Notes under the pieces: model-generated
What the model saw: the letters and a program-made list of their open reading frames with translations, nothing else
Told to the model about the DNA's origin: nothing
Databases searched by the model: none
Part shown: in pieces, positions 1-6,402 of the stretch
How the letters are laid out: each line of letters opens with the position of its first letter
Position numbering within the stretch: the stretch's first letter is position 1
Made by a program: the position numbers and the translations under genes
Source of the DNA: an uncultured Acinetobacter sp.
Lineage (GTDB): Bacteria > Pseudomonadota > Gammaproteobacteria > Pseudomonadales > Moraxellaceae
Direction: 5' to 3'
Assembly (NCBI GenBank): GCA_900771065.1
Contig: CAAGMP010000158.1
Location: 1-7,508, forward strand
DNA length: 7,508 bases

Positions 1-3
1 ACA

Positions 4-22
4 CTACGGTACAGTCCCGTAG
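4..22 (-). terminator. Hairpin just past the tRNA-Ser 3' end, possible terminator
   Basis: A perfect 6-bp inverted repeat (CTACGG at 4-9, CCGTAG at 17-22) with a 7-base loop lies about 10 bases beyond the 3' end of the minus-strand tRNA. Its position suits a terminator or processing signal for that tRNA. A run of T would follow at lower coordinates, but the window begins three bases past the stem, so it cannot be seen. It could equally belong to a neighbour outside the window. Confidence 0.35.
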
Positions 23-32
23 AAATCAAATT

Positions 33-123
33 TGGCGGTGAGAGAGGGATTCGAACCCTCGATACGCTATAAACGTATACACACTTTCCAGGCGTGCTCC
101 TTCAGCCACTCGGACACCTCACC
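33..123 (-). tRNA. tRNA-Ser (anticodon GGA)
   Basis: Read on the minus strand, this folds into a complete class II tRNA. The acceptor stem GGTGAGG (117-123) pairs with TCTCACC (37-43) with one G-T wobble. The anticodon stem CACGC/GTGTG encloses the loop CTGGAAA, giving anticodon GGA at 87-89, which reads UCC and UCU serine codons. A long variable arm (TACG/CGTA), the hallmark of serine tRNAs, precedes a T-arm with the usual TTCGAAT loop. The discriminator base is G, and CCA is encoded at 33-35, so the mature 3' end needs no added CCA. The gene stands alone in the visible sequence, divergent from kup, with its own promoter just upstream. Confidence 0.97.
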
Positions 124-135
124 ATTGAGGCAGCG

Positions 136-164
136 ATAATAACTAAAAAAAACGACTCTGCCAA
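136..164 (-). promoter_or_regulatory. Sigma-70-type promoter of the tRNA-Ser gene
   Basis: On the minus strand, TTGGCA (159-164) serves as the -35 box and TATTAT (136-141) as the -10 box, separated by exactly 17 bases that include a run of eight T. Transcription would start near position 129, leaving only a few leader bases before the tRNA 5' end at 123. Spacing, box quality and position all fit, which makes this the best promoter in the window. No transcript data back it. Confidence 0.7.
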
Positions 165-244
165 GTTGAAACAATTGATTTAAGGAAAAACTTTGAGCAC
201 AGTGTTATTATTCAGCAAAACTATGTTAACAATCGATAACAGAT

Positions 245-2125
245 ATGCAAAATACAGCAAAAAAAACGGCACTTCCCGTGATTACTTTAGCTGCTCTGGG
301 TGTGGTCTTTGGTGATATTGGTACAAGTCCATTATATGCCTTACGCCAATGTTTCTTAACTGCACATTTGGCAATTTCCCAGTTGTCTGTTTTAGGGATT
401 TTATCGCTGATTTTCTGGTGCATGATGTTAACCATTAGTTTTAAGTACGTCATGATTATTATGCGTGCTGATAACAATGGTGAAGGCGGTTTAATGTCGT
501 TACTTGCATTGAATTTACGCACAACGCGAATTGCTGAAAATAAGAAAATTTACCTCATCGCATTAGGTTTTATTGGTGCATCGTTATTTTTTGGTGATGG
601 CATTATTACCCCTGCTATTTCGGTTTTGTCGGCAATTGAAGGTTTAAGTATTGCAACCCCTATTTTTGATCGTTGGTTAGAACCGTTATCGATTGGTATT
701 TTGGCAGGGTTGTTTTTTATTCAACGTCACGGAACGCAAGCCATGGGCAAATTATTTGGTCCTATTACTTTGGTTTGGTTTTTAGCACTTGGCGTTTTTG
801 GTTTGTGGAGCATTATACAAAGCCCCAATGTGTTGGCGATGTTGAATCCATATTGGGCATTTAAGTTTGTTGCAAATGAACCGTATGTCGCTTTTTTAAC
901 GATGGGTGCAGTCATTTTAACCATGACAGGAGGCGAAGCAATTTATGCCGATATGGGGCATTTTGGTCGTTTACCTATTCGTTTAGCTTGGTTTATTGTG
1001 GTTTTACCTTGTTTATTGCTCAATTATATGGGGCAAGGTGCACTTTTATTACGTGATGCAGCGGCTCTAGCAAATCCATTTTATCTTTTATTGCCACAAT
1101 GGGCGCTGTACCCAATGATTGGTTTGGCGACAGCTGCTGCTGTAATTGCATCACAAGCAGTGATTACAGGCGTATTTTCTATGGTTAATCAAGCAATTCA
1201 ATTGCGTTATTTACCTCGTTTAACTGTTATTCACACTTCAGAAGTTGAACAAGGACAAATTTATGTCCCTTTTATCAACACCGTTTTATTTGTTTCCGTT
1301 ACGATTTTAATTTTACTGTTTGAAAATAGCGCCAATTTAGCCAGTGCTTATGGTGTCGCTGTGACCATGACTATGTTGTGTGGCACAATTTTAATTAGTG
1401 TTTTGGCTTATGGTTATTGGCGTTGGTCATTGTGGAAAGTCGCTCTTTTTGCTATTCCATTTTTAATTTTAGATCTTATTTTTGTTGCTTCAACCTCATT
1501 AAAAATTATGGCAGGCGGTTGGGTTCCGATTTTCATTGGTGTGGTTTTATTTACCATTTTAATGACATGGAAAGATGGTCGTGCTTTGGTATTAAAACGC
1601 TTAAATACACAAACTTTGCCATTAGATTTATTTATTCAAAGTGTTGGTTATAGCCAAGAAACACAATTTGTTTCAGGCGATGCGGTATTTTTAACAGGAA
1701 CACCAAACTTAGTACCACACGCTTTGTTGCATAATATTAAGCATAATAAAGTGCTGCATGAGCGCAATTTTATTGTGAATGTGATTACGCAAGACATTCC
1801 TTATGTCGATCAAGATAACCGTATTTATGCGGAAAAAATGAATGACTGTTTCTATAAAATTTATATTTATTATGGTTTTAAAGACTTACCCAATGTTCCT
1901 GAAGCTTTAAAACAAGTTTATGCAGAGTTTGGCTTTGAGTTTGATGTGATGCAAATTAGTTTCTTTGTTTCACGTGAACGTATTATTCATACGGTGGGCG
2001 ATGGTATGGCGCCATGGCGTGAAAAATTATTTATTTCTTTACAACGCAATACCAGTCCTGTTAGTGATTTTTACCAAATTCCGACCAATCGTGTGGTTGA
2101 ATTGGGTAGTCAAATTGAAATTTAA
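245..2125 (+). CDS. kup: Kup-family potassium uptake protein
   Basis: This inner-membrane potassium transporter of the Kup/HAK/KUP family is thought to import K+ together with protons. The 626-residue length is normal for a bacterial Kup. The family N-terminal motif GDIGTSPLYAL is at residues 23-33, with the conserved acidic D24. It is followed by NNGEGG (77-82), FFGDGIITPAISVLSAIEG (115-133) and TGGEAIYADMGHFG (228-241). About twelve hydrophobic segments fill residues 12 to about 443, and a soluble, presumably cytoplasmic, C-terminal domain covers roughly 450-626. The ATG at 245 gives the standard family N-terminus, but no good Shine-Dalgarno sequence precedes it (CGATAACAGAT only), so translation start may be weak or regulated. 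I see no convincing plus-strand promoter in the 121 bases after the tRNA; the best -10-like box is TATTAT at 206-211, without a matching -35. The nuclease gene follows after 65 bases. Confidence 0.96.
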   Translation: MQNTAKKTALPVITLAALGVVFGDIGTSPLYALRQCFLTAHLAISQLSVLGILSLIFWCMMLTISFKYVMIIMRADNNGEGGLMSLLALNLRTTRIAENKKIYLIALGFIGASLFFGDGIITPAISVLSAIEGLSIATPIFDRWLEPLSIGILAGLFFIQRHGTQAMGKLFGPITLVWFLALGVFGLWSIIQSPNVLAMLNPYWAFKFVANEPYVAFLTMGAVILTMTGGEAIYADMGHFGRLPIRLAWFIVVLPCLLLNYMGQGALLLRDAAALANPFYLLLPQWALYPMIGLATAAAVIASQAVITGVFSMVNQAIQLRYLPRLTVIHTSEVEQGQIYVPFINTVLFVSVTILILLFENSANLASAYGVAVTMTMLCGTILISVLAYGYWRWSLWKVALFAIPFLILDLIFVASTSLKIMAGGWVPIFIGVVLFTILMTWKDGRALVLKRLNTQTLPLDLFIQSVGYSQETQFVSGDAVFLTGTPNLVPHALLHNIKHNKVLHERNFIVNVITQDIPYVDQDNRIYAEKMNDCFYKIYIYYGFKDLPNVPEALKQVYAEFGFEFDVMQISFFVSRERIIHTVGDGMAPWREKLFISLQRNTSPVSDFYQIPTNRVVELGSQIEI

Positions 2126-2149
2126 AAAATGCTATCAAGATCACATAAA

Positions 2150-2171
2150 TTTTGCTTTAATCTGAGCAAAA
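2150..2171. other. AT-rich hairpin between kup and the nuclease gene
   Basis: TTTTGCT (2150-2156) and AGCAAAA (2165-2171) form a perfect 7-bp stem around an 8-base loop. It ends 19 bases before the chosen nuclease start. No T-run follows the stem, so it is not a standard terminator. It could slow or partly end transcription from kup, or act on the nuclease leader. A chance AT-rich inverted repeat is also possible. Confidence 0.25.
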
Positions 2172-2190
2172 ATGGATAGTGGTTTGGGTT

Positions 2191-3216
2191 ATGAAATATT
2201 GTGTTAAAACAGGATTGATGTTTGCTGCCTTAATGACATCGACAGGACTTTGGGCGCAGCAAGCAACAGCTTGTTTAGATCAGTTCTATCAACAAGTTCC
2301 ACCTGTTTTGCAAAAAGAAAGCTTAAAAAAAGACACCGATGCCTTGTGTTTTAATGGTTTTAATGCAATGCATTCGGGCGTATCGAAAACATCGTTATGG
2401 GTTGCAGAAGCATTAACACCTGAACGTTTAAGCCAAAAAATTCCACGTAAAGATAGTTTTCATGAAGAAGACCGCGTCAGTGAAAAAAATCGTGCAACTT
2501 TAGCCGATTATCGTGGTTCAGGTTATGACCGTGGACACATGGCACCGAATGCCGATATGCCAAATAGTGCAGCGCAACACGATAGTTTTTCATTAGCAAA
2601 TATGGTTCCACAAACGCCACAAAATAATCAACAAGTGTGGCGTGAATTAGAAGAAGCGACACGTGCTTTAGTCACCAAACAAAAACAAGATGTTTATGTG
2701 CTGACAGGTCCAATTTATGCGGGTAAAAACATTAAAACGGTTGGAAAGAATAAAGTTTTAGTACCAACTTCAACCTACAAAGCCATTTATATTCCAAAAA
2801 CTGGTGTTATAGGGGCTTATGTGGTCAACAATGATATGAAAGTTGAAAAACCACAAGTAGAATTACTTAGCGTTTGTGCTTTGGAAGATCAAATCGGCAT
2901 TAATCTTTTTCCACAGTTAAGTACTGAGCAAAAACGCGTACTGTATGATTTACCTTTAACGGGAAGTGCCGTTAAAAATAACCAAAAAATTGCACAGTTG
3001 AAAACAGATTCAACAAGTAAATGTGCGCCTGAAGTCAAAAAATCTGACATTGAAGCCTTACAAGTTCAATTTCAACCCGATGCAACTTATATTGCAAATC
3101 AAGGATCGGAAGATAAAAAAAAAGAAACCGTTGAAGAAAATAGTTCATCTGAATCTTCAGTTTGGGTGAACATTTTAAAAGCAATTCTTCAATTTATTAT
3201 GCAATTATTTAAATAA
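2191..3216 (+). CDS. Secreted DNA/RNA non-specific endonuclease (Endonuclease_NS family)
   Basis: This is a sugar-non-specific nuclease of the Serratia nuclease/NucA type, expected to cut DNA and RNA outside the cytoplasm using Mg2+. From ATG 2191 the protein has 341 residues. Residues 1-22 look like a Sec signal peptide (K2, K6, a hydrophobic core, likely cleavage after LWA at 20-22). The catalytic motif DRGHMAPNAD is at 113-122, with H116 the general base. The motif NMVPQ (137-141) is followed by NQQVWRELE (146-154), in which N146 and E154 sit eight residues apart, like the Mg-binding N119 and the E127 of Serratia nuclease. The mature part has four cysteines (C28, C53, C229, C278), enough for two disulfides. 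About 100 residues follow the catalytic core and end in an amphipathic helix (324-341). An in-frame GTG at 2179 would add four residues; ATG 2191 gives a cleaner signal peptide. Its ribosome site is weak (GTGG at 2179-2182). The substrate in life, such as food DNA, rivals or biofilm DNA, is not shown. Confidence 0.92.
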   Translation: MKYCVKTGLMFAALMTSTGLWAQQATACLDQFYQQVPPVLQKESLKKDTDALCFNGFNAMHSGVSKTSLWVAEALTPERLSQKIPRKDSFHEEDRVSEKNRATLADYRGSGYDRGHMAPNADMPNSAAQHDSFSLANMVPQTPQNNQQVWRELEEATRALVTKQKQDVYVLTGPIYAGKNIKTVGKNKVLVPTSTYKAIYIPKTGVIGAYVVNNDMKVEKPQVELLSVCALEDQIGINLFPQLSTEQKRVLYDLPLTGSAVKNNQKIAQLKTDSTSKCAPEVKKSDIEALQVQFQPDATYIANQGSEDKKKETVEENSSSESSVWVNILKAILQFIMQLFK

Positions 3217-3234
3217 CAAATAAGGACGACAGCC

Positions 3235-3480
3235 ATGTTTAAACCTTTTCAACAAGGTGATGAATCTGAAGCGATTCATGATTTAACTTTCGAAAATGAC
3301 AGTGATCGAATCAGTATTTATGGCAATTTACAAATTGATAAAGATCAGCATGGTTTAGAGCTTGCTAGAAAATTACAGGCATTTTTTAACGATTTGGTCG
3401 AAATTTTGGAACAACAACCTGATTTACCTGAAAAATTATTACCTCCTGAAACAGATGAAATTGAAAATCCGTTTTTCTAA
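3235..3480 (+). CDS. Small acidic protein of unknown function
   Basis: I do not recognise a domain in this 81-residue protein. It is strongly acidic: 19 Asp/Glu against 6 Lys/Arg, with no cysteine, signal peptide or membrane segment, so it is probably cytoplasmic. A central stretch (about 38-61) looks helical and amphipathic, the segment 62-76 is rich in proline and acidic residues, and the protein ends in NPFF. Good evidence that it is real: a clear AAGGA ribosome site (3222-3226) eight bases before ATG 3235, close packing 18 bases after the nuclease stop, and a terminator that begins at its stop codon. Co-transcription with the nuclease is likely. Acidic partners often block nucleases (barstar, NuiA), but nothing in the sequence shows such a role here, and the nuclease appears to be exported while this protein is not. 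Confidence 0.8.
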   Translation: MFKPFQQGDESEAIHDLTFENDSDRISIYGNLQIDKDQHGLELARKLQAFFNDLVEILEQQPDLPEKLLPPETDEIENPFF

Positions 3481-3513
3481 AAAAAGAGTGCGTTAGACGC
3501 ACTCTCATTTTTT
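3479..3513. terminator. Bidirectional rho-independent terminator
   Basis: A perfect 9-bp stem (AGAGTGCGT at 3485-3493, ACGCACTCT at 3497-3505) with a 3-base loop is flanked by seven A on the left (3479-3485) and six T on the right (3508-3513). Read rightwards, it ends the nuclease/small-protein transcript. Read leftwards, the T-run directly after the stem makes it an even better terminator for hisF. Its A-tract overlaps the TAA of the small protein, and its T-tract overlaps the hisF stop codon. Confidence 0.92.
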
Positions 3514-4270
3514 ATAGACGCATTTCAATGCCTTGTGCTGCCAAATATTGTTTGGCTTCAGGAATAGTGTGTTGTCCAAAGTGAAAAATAGATGCAGCTA
3601 ATACGGCATCAGCGCCACCTTGTAAAATACCATCTGCTAAATGTTGTAAATTACCCACACCGCCCGACGCAATAGTTGGAATTGAAACATGATCATTGAT
3701 TTTACGCATTAATGCCAAGTCATAGCCTGCTTTCGTACCATCGGCATCCATTGAGGTAATGAGTAATTCACCTGCGCCAAAGTCAGCCATTTTAATTGCC
3801 CATTCAATCGCATCAATCCCTGTTGCTTTACGACCACCGTGGGTGAAAATTTCCCATTTATTCTCGCCTGTTTTTTTCGCATCAATCGCAACAACAATAC
3901 ATTGTGCACCAAAACGTTGTGAAGCTTCTTGTACAAATTCAGGGTTAAAAACCGCAGCAGAGTTAATGCTGACTTTGTCTGCACCTGCATTAAGTAATAA
4001 ACGGATATCTTCCACTTTACGTACACCACCGCCCACTGTTAGCGGAACAAAAACCGTTTCAGCCATGCGTTCCACCGTGCGATAAGTGGTATCACGTCCA
4101 TTGGAAGTTGCAGTAATATCTAAAAACGTAATTTCGTCTGCACCTTGTTCATTGTAACGACGTGCTACTTCAACTGGATCGCCTGCATCGCGAATATCAA
4201 GAAATTGAACGCCTTTGACAACACGACCGTTATCAACATCTAAGCAAGGGATAATACGTTTAGCGAGCAT
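3512..4270 (-). CDS. hisF: Imidazole glycerol phosphate synthase, cyclase subunit HisF
   Basis: HisF pairs with the glutaminase HisH. Ammonia from glutamine passes through the HisF barrel and reacts with PRFAR to give imidazole glycerol phosphate (histidine pathway) and AICAR (returned to purine synthesis). The 252 residues are the usual length for this (beta-alpha)8 barrel. The two catalytic aspartates sit at their standard positions: D11 in PCLDVD and D130 in VAIDAK. Phosphate-binding loops are visible at LTVGGGVR (77-84), ITSMDADGTKAGYD (171-184), IASGGVG (200-206) and AASIF (225-229). A GGA ribosome site (4278-4280) lies seven bases before the ATG. No other his gene is in the window: hisF is last in its transcript, directly before the shared terminator, and the next gene upstream is divergent, so it seems to be transcribed alone. 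I could not pick a good promoter in the 113 bases before it. Confidence 0.98.
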   Translation of the reverse strand: MLAKRIIPCLDVDNGRVVKGVQFLDIRDAGDPVEVARRYNEQGADEITFLDITATSNGRDTTYRTVERMAETVFVPLTVGGGVRKVEDIRLLLNAGADKVSINSAAVFNPEFVQEASQRFGAQCIVVAIDAKKTGENKWEIFTHGGRKATGIDAIEWAIKMADFGAGELLITSMDADGTKAGYDLALMRKINDHVSIPTIASGGVGNLQHLADGILQGGADAVLAASIFHFGQHTIPEAKQYLAAQGIEMRL

Positions 4271-4383
4271 AATTTTTTCCAGTTATTTCAGCCAATTATG
4301 AAACTCATCTAGCCAAGAGCTACACCTTGTTAGATGGAAACAGTATTCTAGCAAACTTATCTTCGTTTTTTTGCAGGTTTTCT

Positions 4384-5331
4384 ATGTCTGTTTACACCAC
4401 TTTGACGTTATCTGAGGCGCAAGGCTTTGCGGCAAGTTATGGTTTACAGGTTGAAGCCATATCACCCATTCAAGGTGGAATTCAAAATACTAATTATTTT
4501 TTGCATACTCAAACTCAAGATTATGTGCTCACTATTTTTGAAGAATTGAGTCAAACTCAAGCGGAAGCTTTTGTTCAGGTATTACAAAATCTGGCGCAGC
4601 ATCAACTTCCTGTTGCTGTGCCGTTAATTGCCGAGCAAAAAGCAGTACATTTTTTGAAAAATAAGCCTGCACAAATTGCGCCACGTTTAATGGGAACGCA
4701 TCCTGAACATGCTACCTTAAAGCAAATTGAAGCTGTGGCAATTGCACAAGCAAATTTGCATGAAGCATTAAAAGATTTTTCATTTCAAAGCCAAAATCCG
4801 AAAAATCATAATTATTGGATGCAAGTAGCAAAAAATTTAAAGCCTAATTTATCTGTTGCCGATCAAACTTTACTAAATAATCTATTGGGATTATATGAAG
4901 TACTGAATCTTACTTATCCAAATCGTCCTAAGGGTTTGATTCATTCCGATTTATTTCGTGATAATACTTTGTTTCAAAATGATCAATTATGTGGCATTCT
5001 TGATTTTTATGAATTAAATCATGATGAATTTTTGTTTGATATTGCAATTACGCTCAATGATTTTTGCACCGATTATCCAAATTTAACTTTAAATGAAGTA
5101 AAAGCAACGACATTTGTAAATGCTTATGAAACTGTTCGTCCATTAACAAGCGATGAAAAAGCATGTTTAACGCTGTATTTGGCAATGGCAGCCGCACGTT
5201 TCTGGTTAATGCGTTTGCAAGTAGCACAAAAAAATCAACAACAAGGACGTACAGGAAGTCATATTTTGCAAAAAGATCCGTCACAAATGCGTAATATGCT
5301 GGTTGAGCGACTTCAGTTTGTCACGGCGTAG
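4384..5331 (+). CDS. thrB: Homoserine kinase, type II (ThrB, APH-like fold)
   Basis: ThrB phosphorylates L-homoserine with ATP to O-phosphohomoserine, the step before threonine synthase. The 315-residue protein belongs to the aminoglycoside-phosphotransferase/choline-kinase superfamily, not the GHMP kinases of enteric ThrB. The opening MSVYT and the loop GGIQNTNYF (31-39) match the Pseudomonas-type enzyme, as does YVLTIFE (47-53). The catalytic loop HSDLFRDN (187-194) supplies D189 and N194, and ILDFYE (205-210) supplies the metal-binding D207. Another APH-like kinase is a lesser possibility. The start at 4384 has AGG (4375-4377) six bases upstream; a TTG start 57 bases earlier would add residues that do not resemble the family. 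A weak promoter candidate is TGGAAA (4335-4340), 17 bases, TATCTT (4358-4363). thrA and thrC are not in the window. The next gene starts 12 bases after the stop, so the two are probably translated from one message. Confidence 0.9.
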   Translation: MSVYTTLTLSEAQGFAASYGLQVEAISPIQGGIQNTNYFLHTQTQDYVLTIFEELSQTQAEAFVQVLQNLAQHQLPVAVPLIAEQKAVHFLKNKPAQIAPRLMGTHPEHATLKQIEAVAIAQANLHEALKDFSFQSQNPKNHNYWMQVAKNLKPNLSVADQTLLNNLLGLYEVLNLTYPNRPKGLIHSDLFRDNTLFQNDQLCGILDFYELNHDEFLFDIAITLNDFCTDYPNLTLNEVKATTFVNAYETVRPLTSDEKACLTLYLAMAAARFWLMRLQVAQKNQQQGRTGSHILQKDPSQMRNMLVERLQFVTA

Positions 5332-5333
5332 TT

Positions 5334-5337
5334 GGAG
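5334..5337 (+). promoter_or_regulatory. Ribosome binding site deciding the start at 5344
   Basis: GGAG lies three bases after the thrB stop and six bases before ATG 5344. It is a well-placed Shine-Dalgarno sequence and argues against the in-frame TTG at 5332, which overlaps it. The near-contact with the thrB stop suggests translational coupling. Confidence 0.75.
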
Positions 5338-5343
5338 AAAAAA

Positions 5344-5961
5344 ATGCGTGATCAGGGAAGATTAGTTGAATGGTTTGATGATAAAGGATATGGTTTTATT
5401 CAACCGAATGATGCAACAAAAACACGTGTTTTCTTGCATATTAAAGATTTTTCTAAACGTGGACCTAGACCGATTGTGGGTTGTGCACTTGAATATCAGG
5501 TCACTTTAGATGAAAAGTCACGTTACCGTGCAACTGATGTGGTTTATTTAAAAGCCAAAGCCGTCCAAAAATCAGCTAACAAAAGCACAAAAATAACAAA
5601 ACCGTCCATGACTAGAACACAAATGATCATGCAAATGTTGTGTATTGGTGCTATTTTAGTTTTAGCAATCGGCGCAGTTTTTGGTTTTGTGCCTTCATGG
5701 CTGATTTTATTTTATCTGATCATCAACAGCCTCACGTATTGGTTATATGCACAAGATAAACAAGCAGCACAGCAAGGAAAATATCGTATTTCTGAGCAAA
5801 TGCTTCATATAAGTTCTGTGTTAGGTGGTTGGGCAGCAGCGTGGTTGGCTCAAGAAAAACTACGGCACAAGACACAGAAACAACCTTTTAGAACTATTTA
5901 TTTTTGTACTATTGCCTTGAATTTACTGTTGATGTGTGGGCTCATGATGTATTTGCGATAA
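5344..5961 (+). CDS. Cold-shock-domain plus DUF1294 membrane protein
   Basis: This is a two-domain protein of 205 residues. Residues 3 to about 70 form a cold-shock (OB-fold) nucleic-acid-binding domain, with the RNP1-like KGYGFI (14-19) and RNP2-like VFLHI (29-33). A basic linker (about 71-92) leads to a DUF1294 membrane domain: hydrophobic segments near 97-115, 117-134 and 184-203, and the family signatures YAQDKQAA (135-142), RISE (148-151), LGGW (160-163) and RHKTQK (174-179) followed by F182. This arrangement is known in proteobacteria, but its function has not been settled. By inference, the cold-shock domain binds RNA or single-stranded DNA on the cytoplasmic face of the inner membrane. 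It sits 12 bases after thrB and 18 before the next membrane-protein gene. I see nothing tying it to threonine synthesis beyond shared transcription. Confidence 0.9.
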   Translation: MRDQGRLVEWFDDKGYGFIQPNDATKTRVFLHIKDFSKRGPRPIVGCALEYQVTLDEKSRYRATDVVYLKAKAVQKSANKSTKITKPSMTRTQMIMQMLCIGAILVLAIGAVFGFVPSWLILFYLIINSLTYWLYAQDKQAAQQGKYRISEQMLHISSVLGGWAAAWLAQEKLRHKTQKQPFRTIYFCTIALNLLLMCGLMMYLR

Positions 5962-5979
5962 TGCAATAAGGAATGAAAA

Positions 5980-6372
5980 ATGAAAGATGCAACGCAAAGT
6001 TCAAATTATAATTTAACTTTGATGCTTTATATTTTATATGTCATTGCTATTTTTTCGGCTGGCATTTTGGGCATTATTGCGCTGATTATCAATTATATTA
6101 AACGTAAAGATGTTGAAGGTACGCTGTTTGAAAGTCATTTCACATGGCAAATTCGTACTTTTTGGTGGTACATTTTTTGGAATATCATGTCGGTTGTGCC
6201 CTTAATGTTCTTATTATTTTCCAATCCACAGCTTGATACGTTGGCTTTGAATGCACTAGTTCTCGTTGCATTATTTATGATTATGATTGCATGTTTGTGG
6301 ATTTGGATTGTTTATCGTGCCATTCGTGGCATTATTTATTTAAATGAAAATAAACCGATGTATACGCAATAA
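5980..6372 (+). CDS. Small DUF4870/COG3671-like inner-membrane protein
   Basis: This 130-residue protein has three predicted membrane helices at about 13-40, 61-81 and 89-112. The conserved-looking parts are the basic loop INYIKRKDVEGT (37-48), the stretch ESHFTWQIRTFWW (51-63) and the end YRAIRGIIYLNENKP (112-126). These are typical of the DUF4870-like/COG3671 family of uncharacterised membrane proteins; the family name is from recognition, and the function is unknown. TAAGGA (5967-5972) lies seven bases before the ATG, a strong ribosome site. It is the last gene of the thrB cluster and runs directly into the shared terminator. Confidence 0.83.
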   Translation: MKDATQSSNYNLTLMLYILYVIAIFSAGILGIIALIINYIKRKDVEGTLFESHFTWQIRTFWWYIFWNIMSVVPLMFLLFSNPQLDTLALNALVLVALFMIMIACLWIWIVYRAIRGIIYLNENKPMYTQ

Positions 6373-6398
6373 AAAACCAGCTCGAAAGCTGGTTTTTT
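6371..6398. terminator. Bidirectional rho-independent terminator
   Basis: A perfect 12-bp stem (6371-6382 with 6387-6398; core ACCAGCT/AGCTGGT) closes on a CGAA loop. The outer six pairs are A-T, so each strand reads a GC-rich hairpin followed by a T-run. It ends the thrB cluster rightwards and ettA leftwards. It overlaps the final two bases of the DUF4870-like gene and lies five bases from the ettA stop. Confidence 0.93.
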
Positions 6399-6402
6399 GT
6401 TT

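Noticed and set aside
1..30. A second tRNA, because the minus strand reads GGGACTGTA like a tRNA-Tyr anticodon arm
   Set aside because: There is no acceptor stem, T-arm or D-arm around it; it is just the loop side of a short hairpin.
225..240. Operator-like palindrome before kup
   Set aside because: Only the outer four bases and the centre match; such AT-rich dyads arise by chance. Kept only as a minor note.
124..244. Riboswitch (for example c-di-AMP type) in the kup leader
   Set aside because: No long conserved stems are visible in 121 bases, half of which is the tRNA promoter, and this bacterial group is not known for c-di-AMP control.
2179..2190. GTG start adding four residues to the nuclease
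   Set aside because: The ATG at 2191 gives a normal signal peptide (charged start, then hydrophobic core); the GTG has no better ribosome site. It cannot be fully excluded.
3709..4085. Long open frames on both strands inside hisF, and similar ones inside kup, the nuclease, thrB and ettA
   Set aside because: They lie wholly within well-identified genes, have low-complexity or implausible protein sequences, and lack ribosome sites.
4327..4383. TTG start adding 19 residues to ThrB
   Set aside because: The extra residues do not resemble the family, TTG starts are rare, and ATG 4384 has its own AGG at suitable spacing and the family opening MSVYT.
5332..5343. TTG start adding four residues to the cold-shock/DUF1294 protein
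   Set aside because: It overlaps the GGAG ribosome site that serves ATG 5344, and the cold-shock domain begins normally after that ATG.
5961..5969. Two-codon mini-ORF (ATG CAA TAA) overlapping the DUF1294 stop
   Set aside because: It has no ribosome site of its own at useful spacing and is best explained by chance next to the TAAGGA site of the following gene.
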